48,947 bases of DNA. It comes from Acephala macrosclerotiorum. Taxonomy: Eukaryota > Ascomycota > Leotiomycetes > Helotiales > Mollisiaceae. Location of the stretch: the NCBI GenBank assembly GCA_014904845.1, contig MU119549.1, positions 1 to 48,947 on the forward strand, in the 5' to 3' direction. A program made the position numbers and the translations under genes. Below, piece by piece: positions 1 to 10,375 of this stretch (position 1 is the first letter of the stretch; every line of letters starts with the position of its first letter). The notes beneath the pieces are model-generated. The model made no database searches. It saw nothing but the letters and a program-made list of their open reading frames with translations, and was not told where the DNA came from.

Positions 1-75
<75 letters not shown>
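1..75. repeat. 75-nt poly-A run at window edge
   Basis: An uninterrupted run of 75 A residues opens the window and passes straight into RIP-type AT-rich DNA. It could be the A-rich tail of a non-LTR retrotransposon lying to the left, or an assembly end artefact. The window cannot separate these. Confidence 0.9.
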
Positions 76-76
<1 letters not shown>

Positions 77-2270
77 GAAATAAAAATAAATTATATAATT
101 ATATATTTTAAATATATTATTAAAATATTAAAAAACGATTTTATAAATAATTTTTACGTAATTTTAAAAATACTATTTATATTATTATTTTATTTAATAA
201 ATACGTTTTTTAAATAGTAAATTTTATTTTTTTAAATAAAAAAAACAAATAATAATTTTTTTTTTATAAATATTAATAATATAACGTTATTTAATATTTA
301 TTTTTCGATTTTAACGATTATTAATTACGAATTAATTTTTTTCGACGATATTAAACTCGCTCGTTATATTGATAATCTTTTACGTAATTAAATAACGAAT
401 TTTTTTTTTAAAAATAATAATAAATAATAATTATATCGATAATCGTATTATAATAATAAATTTTTTTTTTAATAATCGTTTTTAAAAACGTTATTATCGT
501 TTTAATTAAACGTTTTTAAAACGAAAATATTTTATTAATTTAAATTAAAATAATTTTTACTTTTTAATTAAATTTAAATTTAAAAAATTATTATTTAATT
601 TTATCGATTAAATATTTCAAATTTTAACGTTTTTAAATATATTTAAAAAGCGTAATTTTTAATCGCTATTTAATATTAAAAATCGCGCGATTAATAATTT
701 GATATTCGAATTATTAAATCGTTTTATTTCGAAAATAGCGTTTTTATTTTTTTTATTTTGTAATAAAACGACGAATAATAAAATTTTAATTAATAAATAA
801 AAATTCTTCGAACGTAAATTTTTACAATTGATTAAAAATCGATTTAACGAATTATTTAATAAACTGTTTATATTAAATTATATTAAAATTTATAATCGAA
901 AACTATAATTTATATATTAATAATAATCGTTTATTAAAAATAATATTTAATAAAAATTTTAATTTTAATATATTATATTATTATATTTTAAAATAAATTA
1001 TTTATATTATTTATTATTTATAATTAATATATTATATTACGAAAAAAAACAAAATTACAAAAAAAAAATTATAATATACGTATTATTTTAATTAAAAATA
1101 TTATTTATATTATATCGAAAAAAATACAAAAACGTAAATAATAAAATTTTAATAATTACGACGAATTATTTAATTTATTTTAAAAAAATTATATATAATA
1201 ATTATTAATTAAACGAAATTTTCTATTTATAAAACGGTTTAATAAATTTATAAAAAACGAAAATATTTATTTATTTCGATTTTAAATATAAAAATAATTA
1301 TTTATAATTAAATAAAATTATTAATTTATTAATTTTTTTAATTAATATAAAACTCGAAATTAAAAACGTATTATTAATAAAAATAAAATTTAAAAAAACA
1401 ATATACGAATTAAAAATTAAAAACGAATTAAAATTTTTTTTAAAAAACGAAAATATATTTTTAATTTTTACGTAAATCGTACGTTTTATTAAAATAAAAT
1501 AAAATTTAAAATAAAATTTATATATTTTTTATATTAAAATATTTTTTTATAAATTTATATATAAACTCGATTAAAAATCGATAAAATTCGTTATTCGAGT
1601 TTTAAAATAAAATTATAATAATATTATTATAATAAAAATTTAAAAATATTAAAAATCGATTTACGGAAAATATATTTAATTAATTATAAAAATTAATCGT
1701 AAAAATATTTTTATTTCGTTGTTATTAAATTAATTTATAAAAATTTTACGAAATTTTTAATATATATTATTATATTATTACGTTTTTTCGTCGATAAATA
1801 ATATTTTTTAATTAATTTTTTATTTATAATAATTCGAATTAAATTAAACGAATAAACAAAGAGCGTTATTTATTTAATATATATAATAATTTATTTTCTT
1901 TTCGATTTTATTTTTAATTATTCGTTCGTATATAAATCGAAAAACTTTTTAATATATTTTAAACGTATTAATTAATTTAATATTTATTCGAAAAAAACTT
2001 TAAAAATATAATAAAAAATAATTTATATTATTCGAATAAAATTTTTTCGTATATATTTATAATATTTATAAAAAAAATCAAATTAATAATTCGATAATAA
2101 AAAACGATAAATAAAAAAAAAAAAAAAAAATTTTTATCGATAAAAATTTTTTTCGATTATATTTAAAAAAAAGGAAACTATTATTACTATAGTCTTTATT
2201 TTTATTCTCGAATTCGTCGAAGTTATTTTTTTAATTAAAATAATACTTTAAAAAATAAACGTTTTCTTCT
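76..2270. repeat. AT-rich RIP-saturated block
   Basis: Nearly pure A/T, with almost every remaining C or G inside a CpG dinucleotide and practically no CpA or TpG. This is the expected end state of repeat-induced point mutation on a duplicated element. No open frame survives and no element ends are visible, so the original transposon type cannot be named. Confidence 0.85.
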
Positions 2271-2283
2271 TTTGCGATCTACG

Positions 2284-2530
2284 TCAAATTTGCCTCGTTA
2301 TCTCCGTTAACATCGGTATCGACGTCCATCGGCACGGTGTAAGCATTGTTCGAGTGAGTAAACTACTCCAGATTTGGTAGGTTTGCCTCGTCGTTTTCGT
2401 CGACATCTGTATCGACGTCCGTCGGTTCGATCTCGGCGTCGATCTCCTCTTACTTATCCCCCGTATCAAAGCAGTTCTCGATGTTCGATCCATCGCTATC
2501 GGAAAAAAAGGAGCTTGGTATTGATTGTTG
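2284..2530 (-). pseudogene. Remnant of acidic-repeat coding sequence, RIP-damaged
   Basis: Read on the minus strand, two copies of an acidic motif of the form P-x-D-V-D-T-D-V-x-x-x-x-E-A-N-L appear about 100 bp apart (near 2290-2335 and 2385-2435), in a continuing frame rich in Asp and Glu. The frame is broken by TAA and TAG codons, consistent with CAA/CAG or TGG codons hit by C-to-T/G-to-A mutation. The flanking DNA on both sides is RIP-saturated, so this is the least damaged part of a larger repeated element. The family is not recognised. That it was protein-coding is inferred from the conserved repeated peptide rather than from any long ORF. Confidence 0.45.
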
Positions 2531-3079
2531 GCGACGACGTATATCGATTACATCAATCGAAAGGGACGACGGCGGTAACGATTAAAAGTAAAGAAAGAAG
2601 ATCGAAGATGTTAAAAAGGAGTTTACTGGTCGCAATAGTAACGAGCGGAGGGGGAAGAAAGAGGTTGAGCGAGGGACAGTAATGGTTGAGTATGAAAGGT
2701 TTGGTGGGAAGAAGATAGAGAAGGGAGAGGGCATGGTGAACGAATAAATATGAGGGCTGCCATCCTGAGTCACGAGGGGATAGGGATGGAGATGGGAATG
2801 GGAATGGGAATGGGGATGGGGATGGAAAGGAGCAAAAAACGATTTCTTTCCATTCCAAAAGTGATGAACGAGAATCAGAGAAACGGTTCTCGAATGATAA
2901 CTTTGACCCACTCGCTTATTTTTGGTATTCCTGCAACGGCTACGGTCCCTACAATCGTACCGCCTTGGCTATCAGGTACGCGAGCGTTAAAGCAGCGTAA
3001 GAATTTGATAGATCGACTACGAAAAGCAGCGACCAAACCCTTTTTCAAAACAGCGACCAATTTGTCGTTTGATCGTTAA
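2531..3079. other. GC-normal islet between RIP blocks, no supported gene
   Basis: Base composition is near genic levels and the 6-bp microsatellite lies inside. Open frames on both strands are low-complexity (Met-Gly or Pro-Phe-Ser repeats read from the microsatellite) and look accidental. It may be a lightly mutated part of the element that holds the acidic-repeat remnant. Confidence 0.5.
2784..2825 (+). repeat. Hexanucleotide microsatellite, 7 units of (G/A)(G/A)ATGG
   Basis: Seven consecutive 6-bp units: GGATGG, AGATGG, three of GAATGG, two of GGATGG. It is a simple repeat with only G/A variation at the first two positions. Confidence 0.9.
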
Positions 3080-4625
3080 ATAGAGTTTTAAATTAATTTG
3101 TTTTTTATTTTAATAATATTTTTAAATTTTCAAAATAAAATTTTTTAAAATATGTATAATTTATTAAAAAATATTTTAATATATTTTTAAAATTTTAAAA
3201 TTTATTTTTTCGTTTTTTTAAATTAATATTTTTTATTTAAATTAAATTAAAAATTAAATTTTTTTTAAAATAAAATTTTTTTTAAAAAAAAATATTTAAA
3301 AATCGATTTTTATTATTTTAAAATATTAATTTATATTTAATAAATTTATTTATTTATATATAAAATATAAATAAAAATTTAAATTAATTATAAAATAAAT
3401 ATATTTTAAATAATATAATTTTTTTTTTATATATTAATTAATTATTAATAATATTAACGATTTATTAATAAGACGTATTACGTAATAATTACATATTTAA
3501 AACTTTAATATTCAATTAAAAAAATCGATTATTAATTAGTAATTAATTAATAAATAAATTTCGATTTATAAAAATATTAAAATTTCTAATTTTCGACGAT
3601 TATAAACGATTACGTATAATTTTTAAATATTTTAATTTAAACTTTTAATATCGAATAACGTAATATAACGCAATTATTCGTATATTTAATCGATATTTTT
3701 ACGCGTATAAATTTTATTTAAATCGATCGATTTTACGATTAAATTTTAAATAATATTAATATTTTTATTTTTTATTTTTATTTATTTATATAATTTATAA
3801 AACGATAAAAATTTATTAATCGAATAAAACGCGATCGTTAATTTATATATAAATTTTAATTTTATAATTTAATATTTTAATATATATTTAATAAATTTAT
3901 TTAAAAATTTTATAATAAATTAAATAAATATTATAAATTATAAATTTTAAATATTTAAATATTTAATTTTAAATTAATTTTATTAATAATATTAATAATC
4001 GATTAAATTATTATTAATTCGTTAATAATATTATTAATATATATATTAATTTTTTTAAATTAAAATACGTAATAAATATATATATATATTTTAATATATA
4101 TTATTATATTAATATTATAATTTAATTAAAAATAATAATATTAATTATTTATTAATAAATTATTAATAATAAACATTATATAATAATTATATATTTATTT
4201 TAAATTTTTAATTATTATTATTATATTAAATTTTCTTAATATATATTTTATTTATTAATTTATAAACATTTTAAATTTAATAAAATAATTTAAATAAATA
4301 TTAATTTTAAAATTAATATATAAAATGTATTATAATTTGTTTTTATAATTTAATATAATATATAAATAAAATTATTTATTAAATTAATTTTTTTTAATAT
4401 ATATAAAAAAATATTATTTTTATTAAATTTAAAATAATTTTTTATTAACTTTTTATTTAATTTTATATATAATTTTAATATAATTAAATAATAAAATTTA
4501 ATATATTATAAAAATTAATTAAAAATAAATAAAATTTAAATAAAATTTAAACGAATATTTTAATTTTTATAATTTTTATAATTTTTTATTTTTTAAAATA
4601 ATTTTAAATATAATTTTTATTATTA
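3080..4625. repeat. AT-rich RIP block containing a dispersed repeat copy
   Basis: Same composition as the first block: A/T with isolated CpG. It encloses the heavily mutated element copy annotated separately at 3441-4041. No gene is visible. Confidence 0.8.
3441..4041 (+). mobile_element. Terminal-inverted-repeat element, copy 1 (heavily RIPed)
   Basis: Aligns by eye along its whole length with the reverse complement of 29064-29776 and with 4632-5185. The shared core includes the motif AATCGATCGATT and a tract reading ATAATTTATAAAACG. Differences are overwhelmingly C-to-T and G-to-A. Both ends carry a short related inverted sequence around TTAATA(GTA/ATA)TTAACG. No coding capacity remains, so it is a non-autonomous DNA transposon or the remnant of one. 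Ends are approximate. Confidence 0.6.
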
Positions 4626-4631
4626 ATCATT

Positions 4632-5185
4632 TGTTAATAGTACCAGCGGCTTACTAGTAGCGCGCACTACGCAGTAATTGCATGTTCAAAACTTTGGCGT
4701 CCAATGATAATCGATTAGCAAGTAGGTCCGGACTAATAAAAATATTAAAACTCTCGACTCTCGAGCGATTGCAAACGACTACGAGCGGCATTTATATAGT
4801 TACACTTAATCAATTGAGCCGCTCAATCTCTAAGTACTTTAATTGGATTACAACTACTTATAATCAATTATAAACACTTGCAATTACTCGCATATAAAAT
4901 CCATAAGTTTTACGCACGTAAACTTTGTTTAAATCGATCGATTTTACTATCAAATTTTAAATAATATTAATATTTTTTATTTTTATTTTTATTTGTTTAT
5001 ATAATTTATAAAACGATAAAAATTTATTAATCGAATAAAACGCGATTATTAATTTATATTTAAATTTTAATAAAAAATATTAAAACTCTCGTAATTTTTA
5101 ATTTTATAATTTAATATTTTAATATACATTTAATAAATTTATTTAAAACTTTTATAATAAATTAAATAAATATTATAAATTATAA
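4632..5185 (+). mobile_element. Same TIR element, copy 2 (lightly RIPed 5' half)
   Basis: Begins TTAATAGTACCAGCGGC and shows near-normal GC up to about 4920, then becomes AT-rich in step with copies 1 and 3. Homology to copy 3 covers the CGCGCACTACG region, the AAAACTCTCGACT region and the AATCGATCGATT core. It loses match near 5185, so the 3' end is probably truncated or rearranged. The half-mutated state makes it the best guide to the ancestral sequence. Confidence 0.6.
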
Positions 5186-8100
5186 ATTTTAAATTAATAA
5201 TATTATTAATATGCGTATTTTTTAATAAAATAATTAATAAAAAAAAATTTTTTTAATAAAAAAAAATTAAATTAAATTTTTTTTTTTTTTTTAATATATT
5301 AAAAAACGTAAAACGTTATTAAAATTTTAATAATATTTATAAATTAAAATTAATATATAATAAAAATAAAAACGTTTTTTATAAAAAAAATTATTAATAT
5401 TAAAATAAATTTTATATAATATTTATATATAATTTAAAATTATATTTAATTAATATTATTTTATTTTTAAAATAAAAAATTCGAATTTAAAAAAAATAAT
5501 ATAATAAAATTAAAAAAAAAATAATAAATGTTTTTAAATAATAATAATAAAAATAGAAATATTATTAAATTTTAATTTTAATAATAATAAAAATATAAAT
5601 ATTAAAAAAAAAATAATTAAAAATTTATAATTAATATTTTTAAATTTAATAAAATCGAAAAAAAAAATTTATATAATTTTTTAATAATTAAATAAATAAA
5701 TTTTTTTATTAAATTTTAAAATAATAACGATTTTTTAATTAAAATTTTTTTTTTTATAATTAAAACGATTTTATTATATAAAAAAACGAAATTATATAAT
5801 TTTTTTTTTATTTATAAATTTTTTAAAAAAATTTATAAAAAAAAATTTAATATATTTAAATATTTTTAAATATATTTAATTATATTTAAATTATATAAAC
5901 GTTTATTAATATAATATTTATTATAATTTATAAAAAAAAAATTAATTTTTTAATTATAAATTTTTAATTTTAATATTATTTTAATATTAAATTTTTTTTT
6001 TAAATTTCTTTTTATATATAAATAATTTTAATAATTAAATATATTTTATTATAATTTATTTTATATATTTTTTTTAAATTTATTTAATACGTTTTATATA
6101 AAATTAATATTATAATATTTTTAATTATATATATTAATACGTTTTAAAAAAAATTAATAAAAATAAATAATTTTTATAATTTTTAATTATTTAAAATATA
6201 AATTTTTTTTTTTATATATATAATTTTTTTTTTTAAATTTCAATTAATTTATTATATTATTTTTTATATATAATTTTTTTATTAAATTTTAAAAATACAA
6301 ATTTTATATATAAAAAATAAAATAAAAATCGTATAATACGATTTTAATAAATAATAAAAAATTATTAATAGATTATTATTATAATTAATAAAATTAATAA
6401 TTAATTTATAAATATTAAAAATATATTAAAAAAAATTAAAACTATTATTATTTTAAATATTTTTTAAAAAAATATATAATAATATATAATTTTAAATAAA
6501 ATTAAAAAATCGAATATTACGTTTTAATAAATTTAATTTAATATAATTAAAATTTTTAATAATATATTAAAATATTATAATTAAATTTTTTTTTTCAAAT
6601 TTAAATATTTTAATAATTTATTAAAAATCTTTATATTATATAAAATTATTATTATATAAAAATTTTTATTTTTTTAAATTTTTTAATTCGTTTTTTTTAT
6701 TATAATATATTTATATTTATATTAAAAAAATTTAAAATTATTATTATTTTATTTTAATTAATTTACGAATTTTAATTAAATAATATATATTTAATAAATA
6801 ATTATATATATAATATAAATAATATTCGTTTATTATATAATTTTATTAAATTTATTATAAAACGCGTTTAAAATAATTAATATATTTTCGAAAAAATAAA
6901 AATTTATAAAAATATTATTATAAAAACGAATTAAAATTATTAAAATTATTAAAAATTTAAAAAAAATAATATTAAAACAATTTTAAATTTACGTTTATTA
7001 TATAAAATAATAACGTTTATAAAAAACAATTAAAAAATATAAAAACGATTTTAAATTTATATTAAAAATAATATTTATTTTTATTTTTTTATTAAATTTT
7101 TATTTATTTAATAAAAATAAATCTTTTTTTAAATATTTTATAACGTTTTATATTTTATAATTAATTATTCGAATATTTTATAAAAACTTATATTTTATTT
7201 ATAATTTTATTTCAATAAATTCTTTTTTTATAATTACGAATTAATCGATTTATAATACGCGTAAATCGTATTATTTTATAATTATACTTTATAAAATATT
7301 ATTAATTTTTTATAAAATTTTAATATTATTTATAAAATTTATAAATTATTTAAAAAGTTTTATATTTTTTAATAATTATTTATAAAGTTTTAATAATTTC
7401 AATATTAATTTTAATAACTTTATATAATTAATTAATTTATAATAAATTTTATAACGATTTAAATTATTAATAAACGTTAATATTATTTTTATTATAAAAT
7501 TTTAATATTATTTAAAAAAATTTACGCTTTTAAATAATTATTCGTAAAAATTTTTATTATAAATAATAAAACTTTAATTTATAATAATAATTTCAAATAT
7601 TAATTTTATTAATTTTAAATAATTAATTAATAATTAAATTTCGAATTATATTTTCGAAATCGATTGTACGATTACGCGTAAAAATATTCGATCGTTAAAT
7701 TATTTTTACGAATTATAATAACGTATAAATATAATAAAATAAAATAAAATAAAAATAATAAATAAATATATTTTATATTAAATCGATTATTACGAAAATA
7801 AATATTTTAAAAATATTTTAAAAAAAACTTTAAAAAATAAATAAAAAATATATTTTTTTTTAACGATAAATTTTTTATTTAAAAATTATAAAATTATTTA
7901 CGAAAATATAAATATTAAATTCGTATAAATATAAAATTTATTATTATAAATTTATAAAAAATTATTAAAAACAAAATTTATAAATAAATAAAAAAATCGA
8001 TTATTAATTTAAAATTAAAATTTTTTATTTATAATAAAATTTTAAATATAAATATTTTAAAAACTTTTATTAAAAATTATTTAAAAAATTTTAAAATATT

Positions 8101-8418
8101 CGATTTATAATATTTTAAATTATTATAAACGTTATATTTTTTTTTAAATCGATATATATTATTTTATTATTTTTCAACGAATAAAAATTATAAATACAAA
8201 ATAAAAAAAAATTGTAAATAGTATTAAAAAATAAAAAAAATACGAATTTATAATAATAAAATATAAAATTACGAAATTTTAATATTAATTTTCAAAATAA
8301 CGTTTTTTTATTTTATTAAAATTTATATTTTTTTTAATTTGATTTTTTATTCGATATTACGTATATATAATAATATTATAATAATAATAAAAAATTTAAT
8401 TCAATTAAAAAGTATTAC

Positions 8419-8438
8419 TACGAATTATATAATTCGTA
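8419..8438. repeat. 20-bp perfect palindrome
   Basis: TACGAATTATATAATTCGTA is self-complementary over all 20 bases. Palindromes of this length arise fairly often in such AT-rich DNA, so function is doubtful. Confidence 0.6.
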
Positions 8439-9100
8439 ATACGTAATTAAACTAGTATTTAAAGTACTAATATATAAAAAAGTAAAATTTCTCGTAATAT
8501 TCGATTATTTATTTTATTTTATATTAAATATATTAAATATAATATTACGAAATATATTAAACGTTTAATTTTTAATTATTTTACGTTTATATTTTTTTTT
8601 ATATTTATATTATTAATTTGAGTTTTTCGTTTAAATTTTACGTTTTTTTTCTTAAATAAATTATTTTAATAAAAAAAGAATTTATTAATATTAAAATAAT
8701 AATTATATATAATATTAAATTATATTAAAATTACATTTTTTATTAAAATAAATAACGATTATAATAATTATAAAATTTAAATTTTAAATTTTTATTTTTT
8801 ACGTTTAATTTATTAATAAATATTTTTATATAATTAATTTCGAAAATAATATTAATTATATATTTTTTAATATATAAATAATTTTTATTTATTATAAAAT
8901 AATTAAAAAAAAATTTATTATTATTTTATTTAATTAATAAATTAATTTACGAATTATAAATTATTTTAAATATATTTAAATGTATTAATAATATTATTAT
9001 TATTTTAATTATATATATATTTCGTTTTTTTATTATATATTTTAAATTTATTTTTTATTATAAATATATATAAAAAAAATATAATTTTTTTTTTTTAAAT

Positions 9101-9187
9101 ATTATAATTATAATATTTATATTTTATAAAATTCGAAATTTAATTTTCGATACGTCGACGTATTATTAATAAAAAATAATTATATTT
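9101..9187 (+). repeat. Short direct repeat, RIPed copy
   Basis: Starts ATTATAATTATAATATTT and contains GATACGTCGACG. It matches 9376-9462 apart from C-to-T and G-to-A changes. The pair lies about 275 bp apart at the edge of the AT-rich block. Confidence 0.6.
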
Positions 9188-9375
9188 TTAAAAATATATT
9201 TTATATTATTTATAATAATAATAATATTATTATTTTAATTATATTTATTTTATTTTTTAATCGTATACTTTTTAATTTTCAATATTATAAACCGTTATCA
9301 AATAAAAAAATAAAGTAATTAAATTTACTTTCATTATAAACGTATTATAAAAAAAGTATTATTTTTTTTTCGAAT

Positions 9376-9462
9376 ATTATAATTATAATATTTGGTGTTT
9401 CGTGAGATTTGATTGGTTTTCGATACGTCGACGCGTTGTTGATAAGAGGATAATCGTGTTGC
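9376..9462 (+). repeat. Short direct repeat, unmutated copy
   Basis: Counterpart of 9101-9187 with normal G and C content around the shared GATACGTCGACG. It marks the sharp edge where the RIPed block ends. It may be the terminal sequence of the adjacent element or part of the target locus. Confidence 0.6.
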
Positions 9463-10222
9463 TGAGCTCTTTTTGGCACTTAGAAACAGTTGAACTGTTT
9501 ATCTGAGAGTTCCCAGCGGACACCACGTGGAGGTGGGAGCCGTCGTCCGCCGGTCTCTCCGTACGTGACTGGTCCTACTGGACGTAAAGATCGCCAGGTG
9601 AAACCAGGTAAGTGGAGACCAGTCGTAGGTAAAGTCTGAAGAAGACAGTGCTAGAATAGGTGGTCCAAAAAGGGCTTGCGCCAAAATCGTTAACTTCATC
9701 TCCTATTTCAAGGACGCATCAAATTCACCTCGTAGGCTCTTTTCTCCCTCGTGCAGACTCTCCGCACCCTTTCCGCCTTTAACGACCTCCCCCCCGGGGC
9801 AAAATCATCAAGCAGCAGACTGCAGATCAGAATCAAACGACAATCATCCCAAACCCACCCGGGCCGTTAGTCCCAATGCTGAGTACGAAGCTAGATCATC
9901 CGAGCACCTCCTTATGCAGCAAACGACCATATCATCAATTGAGTTTCCTCTGGGAGATGGCCGGAGAGTTCGAATTGATCCTTCGTACAGGTCGCTGGCA
10001 GCTATTGTGTGTCTTCCGTGTACGTTGGTGATAATTGGAATAGCTGAGTGCCTGGTTAGTCTTTGCAGATATTTAAAGATCTCGGGATAGAACGTACTTG
10101 CTCCTAGTGCTTTCATGTTGGTAGAGTCGCAGAAGGCTCGTGAATGCGATGGCGCCCTTGAATATGTTGCTGTTCGTGGAGTTGACGGAGTTGGCTGCCT
10201 GCAAGTCGGCATGTGGCACCAC
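9463..10222 (+). other. GC-normal locus fragment left of the LTR element; possible coding exon
   Basis: On the plus strand a frame is open for roughly 148 codons, from about 9643 to the stop at 10088-10090. It includes a hydrophobic stretch near 10005-10065 (S-L-A-A-I-V-C-L-P-C...). No start codon or splice sites can be fixed and the protein is not recognised. The minus strand is also open over part of it, so it may be non-coding. The fragment ends in ACCAC, the target sequence duplicated by the retrotransposon, so 9463-10222 and 15399 onward were contiguous before insertion. Confidence 0.35.
10218..10222. repeat. 5-bp target-site duplication ACCAC, left copy
   Basis: ACCAC directly precedes the left LTR and is repeated exactly after the right LTR at 15399-15403. 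This is the expected 5-bp duplication for LTR retrotransposon integration. Confidence 0.85.
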
Positions 10223-10358
10223 TGTCAATTTGAGTGATATATTCGATGGACTTGATGGTCTGGTTGATTAATTAAAGGTTGTAAGATCTAGCTAGGTGCG
10301 GGGACATTATATCCATTGCAGTGCTTACTCAGCACTAAAACCTCTCGAAAGTCTAATA
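10223..10358 (-). repeat. LTR (3' LTR in element orientation)
   Basis: 136 bp, TGTCAATTTG...GTCTAATA on the plus strand. It differs from the other LTR at three positions (10254, 10266 and the penultimate base), all C/T or G/A transitions. The LTR has normal GC, unlike the interior, perhaps because it is too short to trigger RIP by itself. Confidence 0.88.
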
Positions 10359-10375
10359 CGCCCCCTGCTGAGAAG
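10359..10375 (-). promoter_or_regulatory. Polypurine tract of the LTR element
   Basis: On the minus strand a GCAGGGGGCG run abuts the LTR start TGTTAG, the normal place for the plus-strand DNA primer. It is unmutated while the DNA just inside is RIPed. Confidence 0.6.

Larger units (their letters stand above)
5186..9375. repeat. AT-rich RIP-saturated block
   Basis: About 4.2 kb of A/T with CpG-only C and G. It holds a 20-bp perfect palindrome at 8419-8438 and one copy of a short duplicated sequence at 9101-9187. No ORF, RNA gene or element boundary can be supported. Confidence 0.8.

Noticed and set aside
2553..3079. Overlapping frames on both strands with Pro-Phe-Ser or Met-Gly repeats
   Set aside because: Created by the hexanucleotide microsatellite; low complexity, no homology visible.
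8419..8438. Palindrome as a functional operator or origin
   Set aside because: Expected at this frequency in DNA of such biased composition; nothing else supports function.
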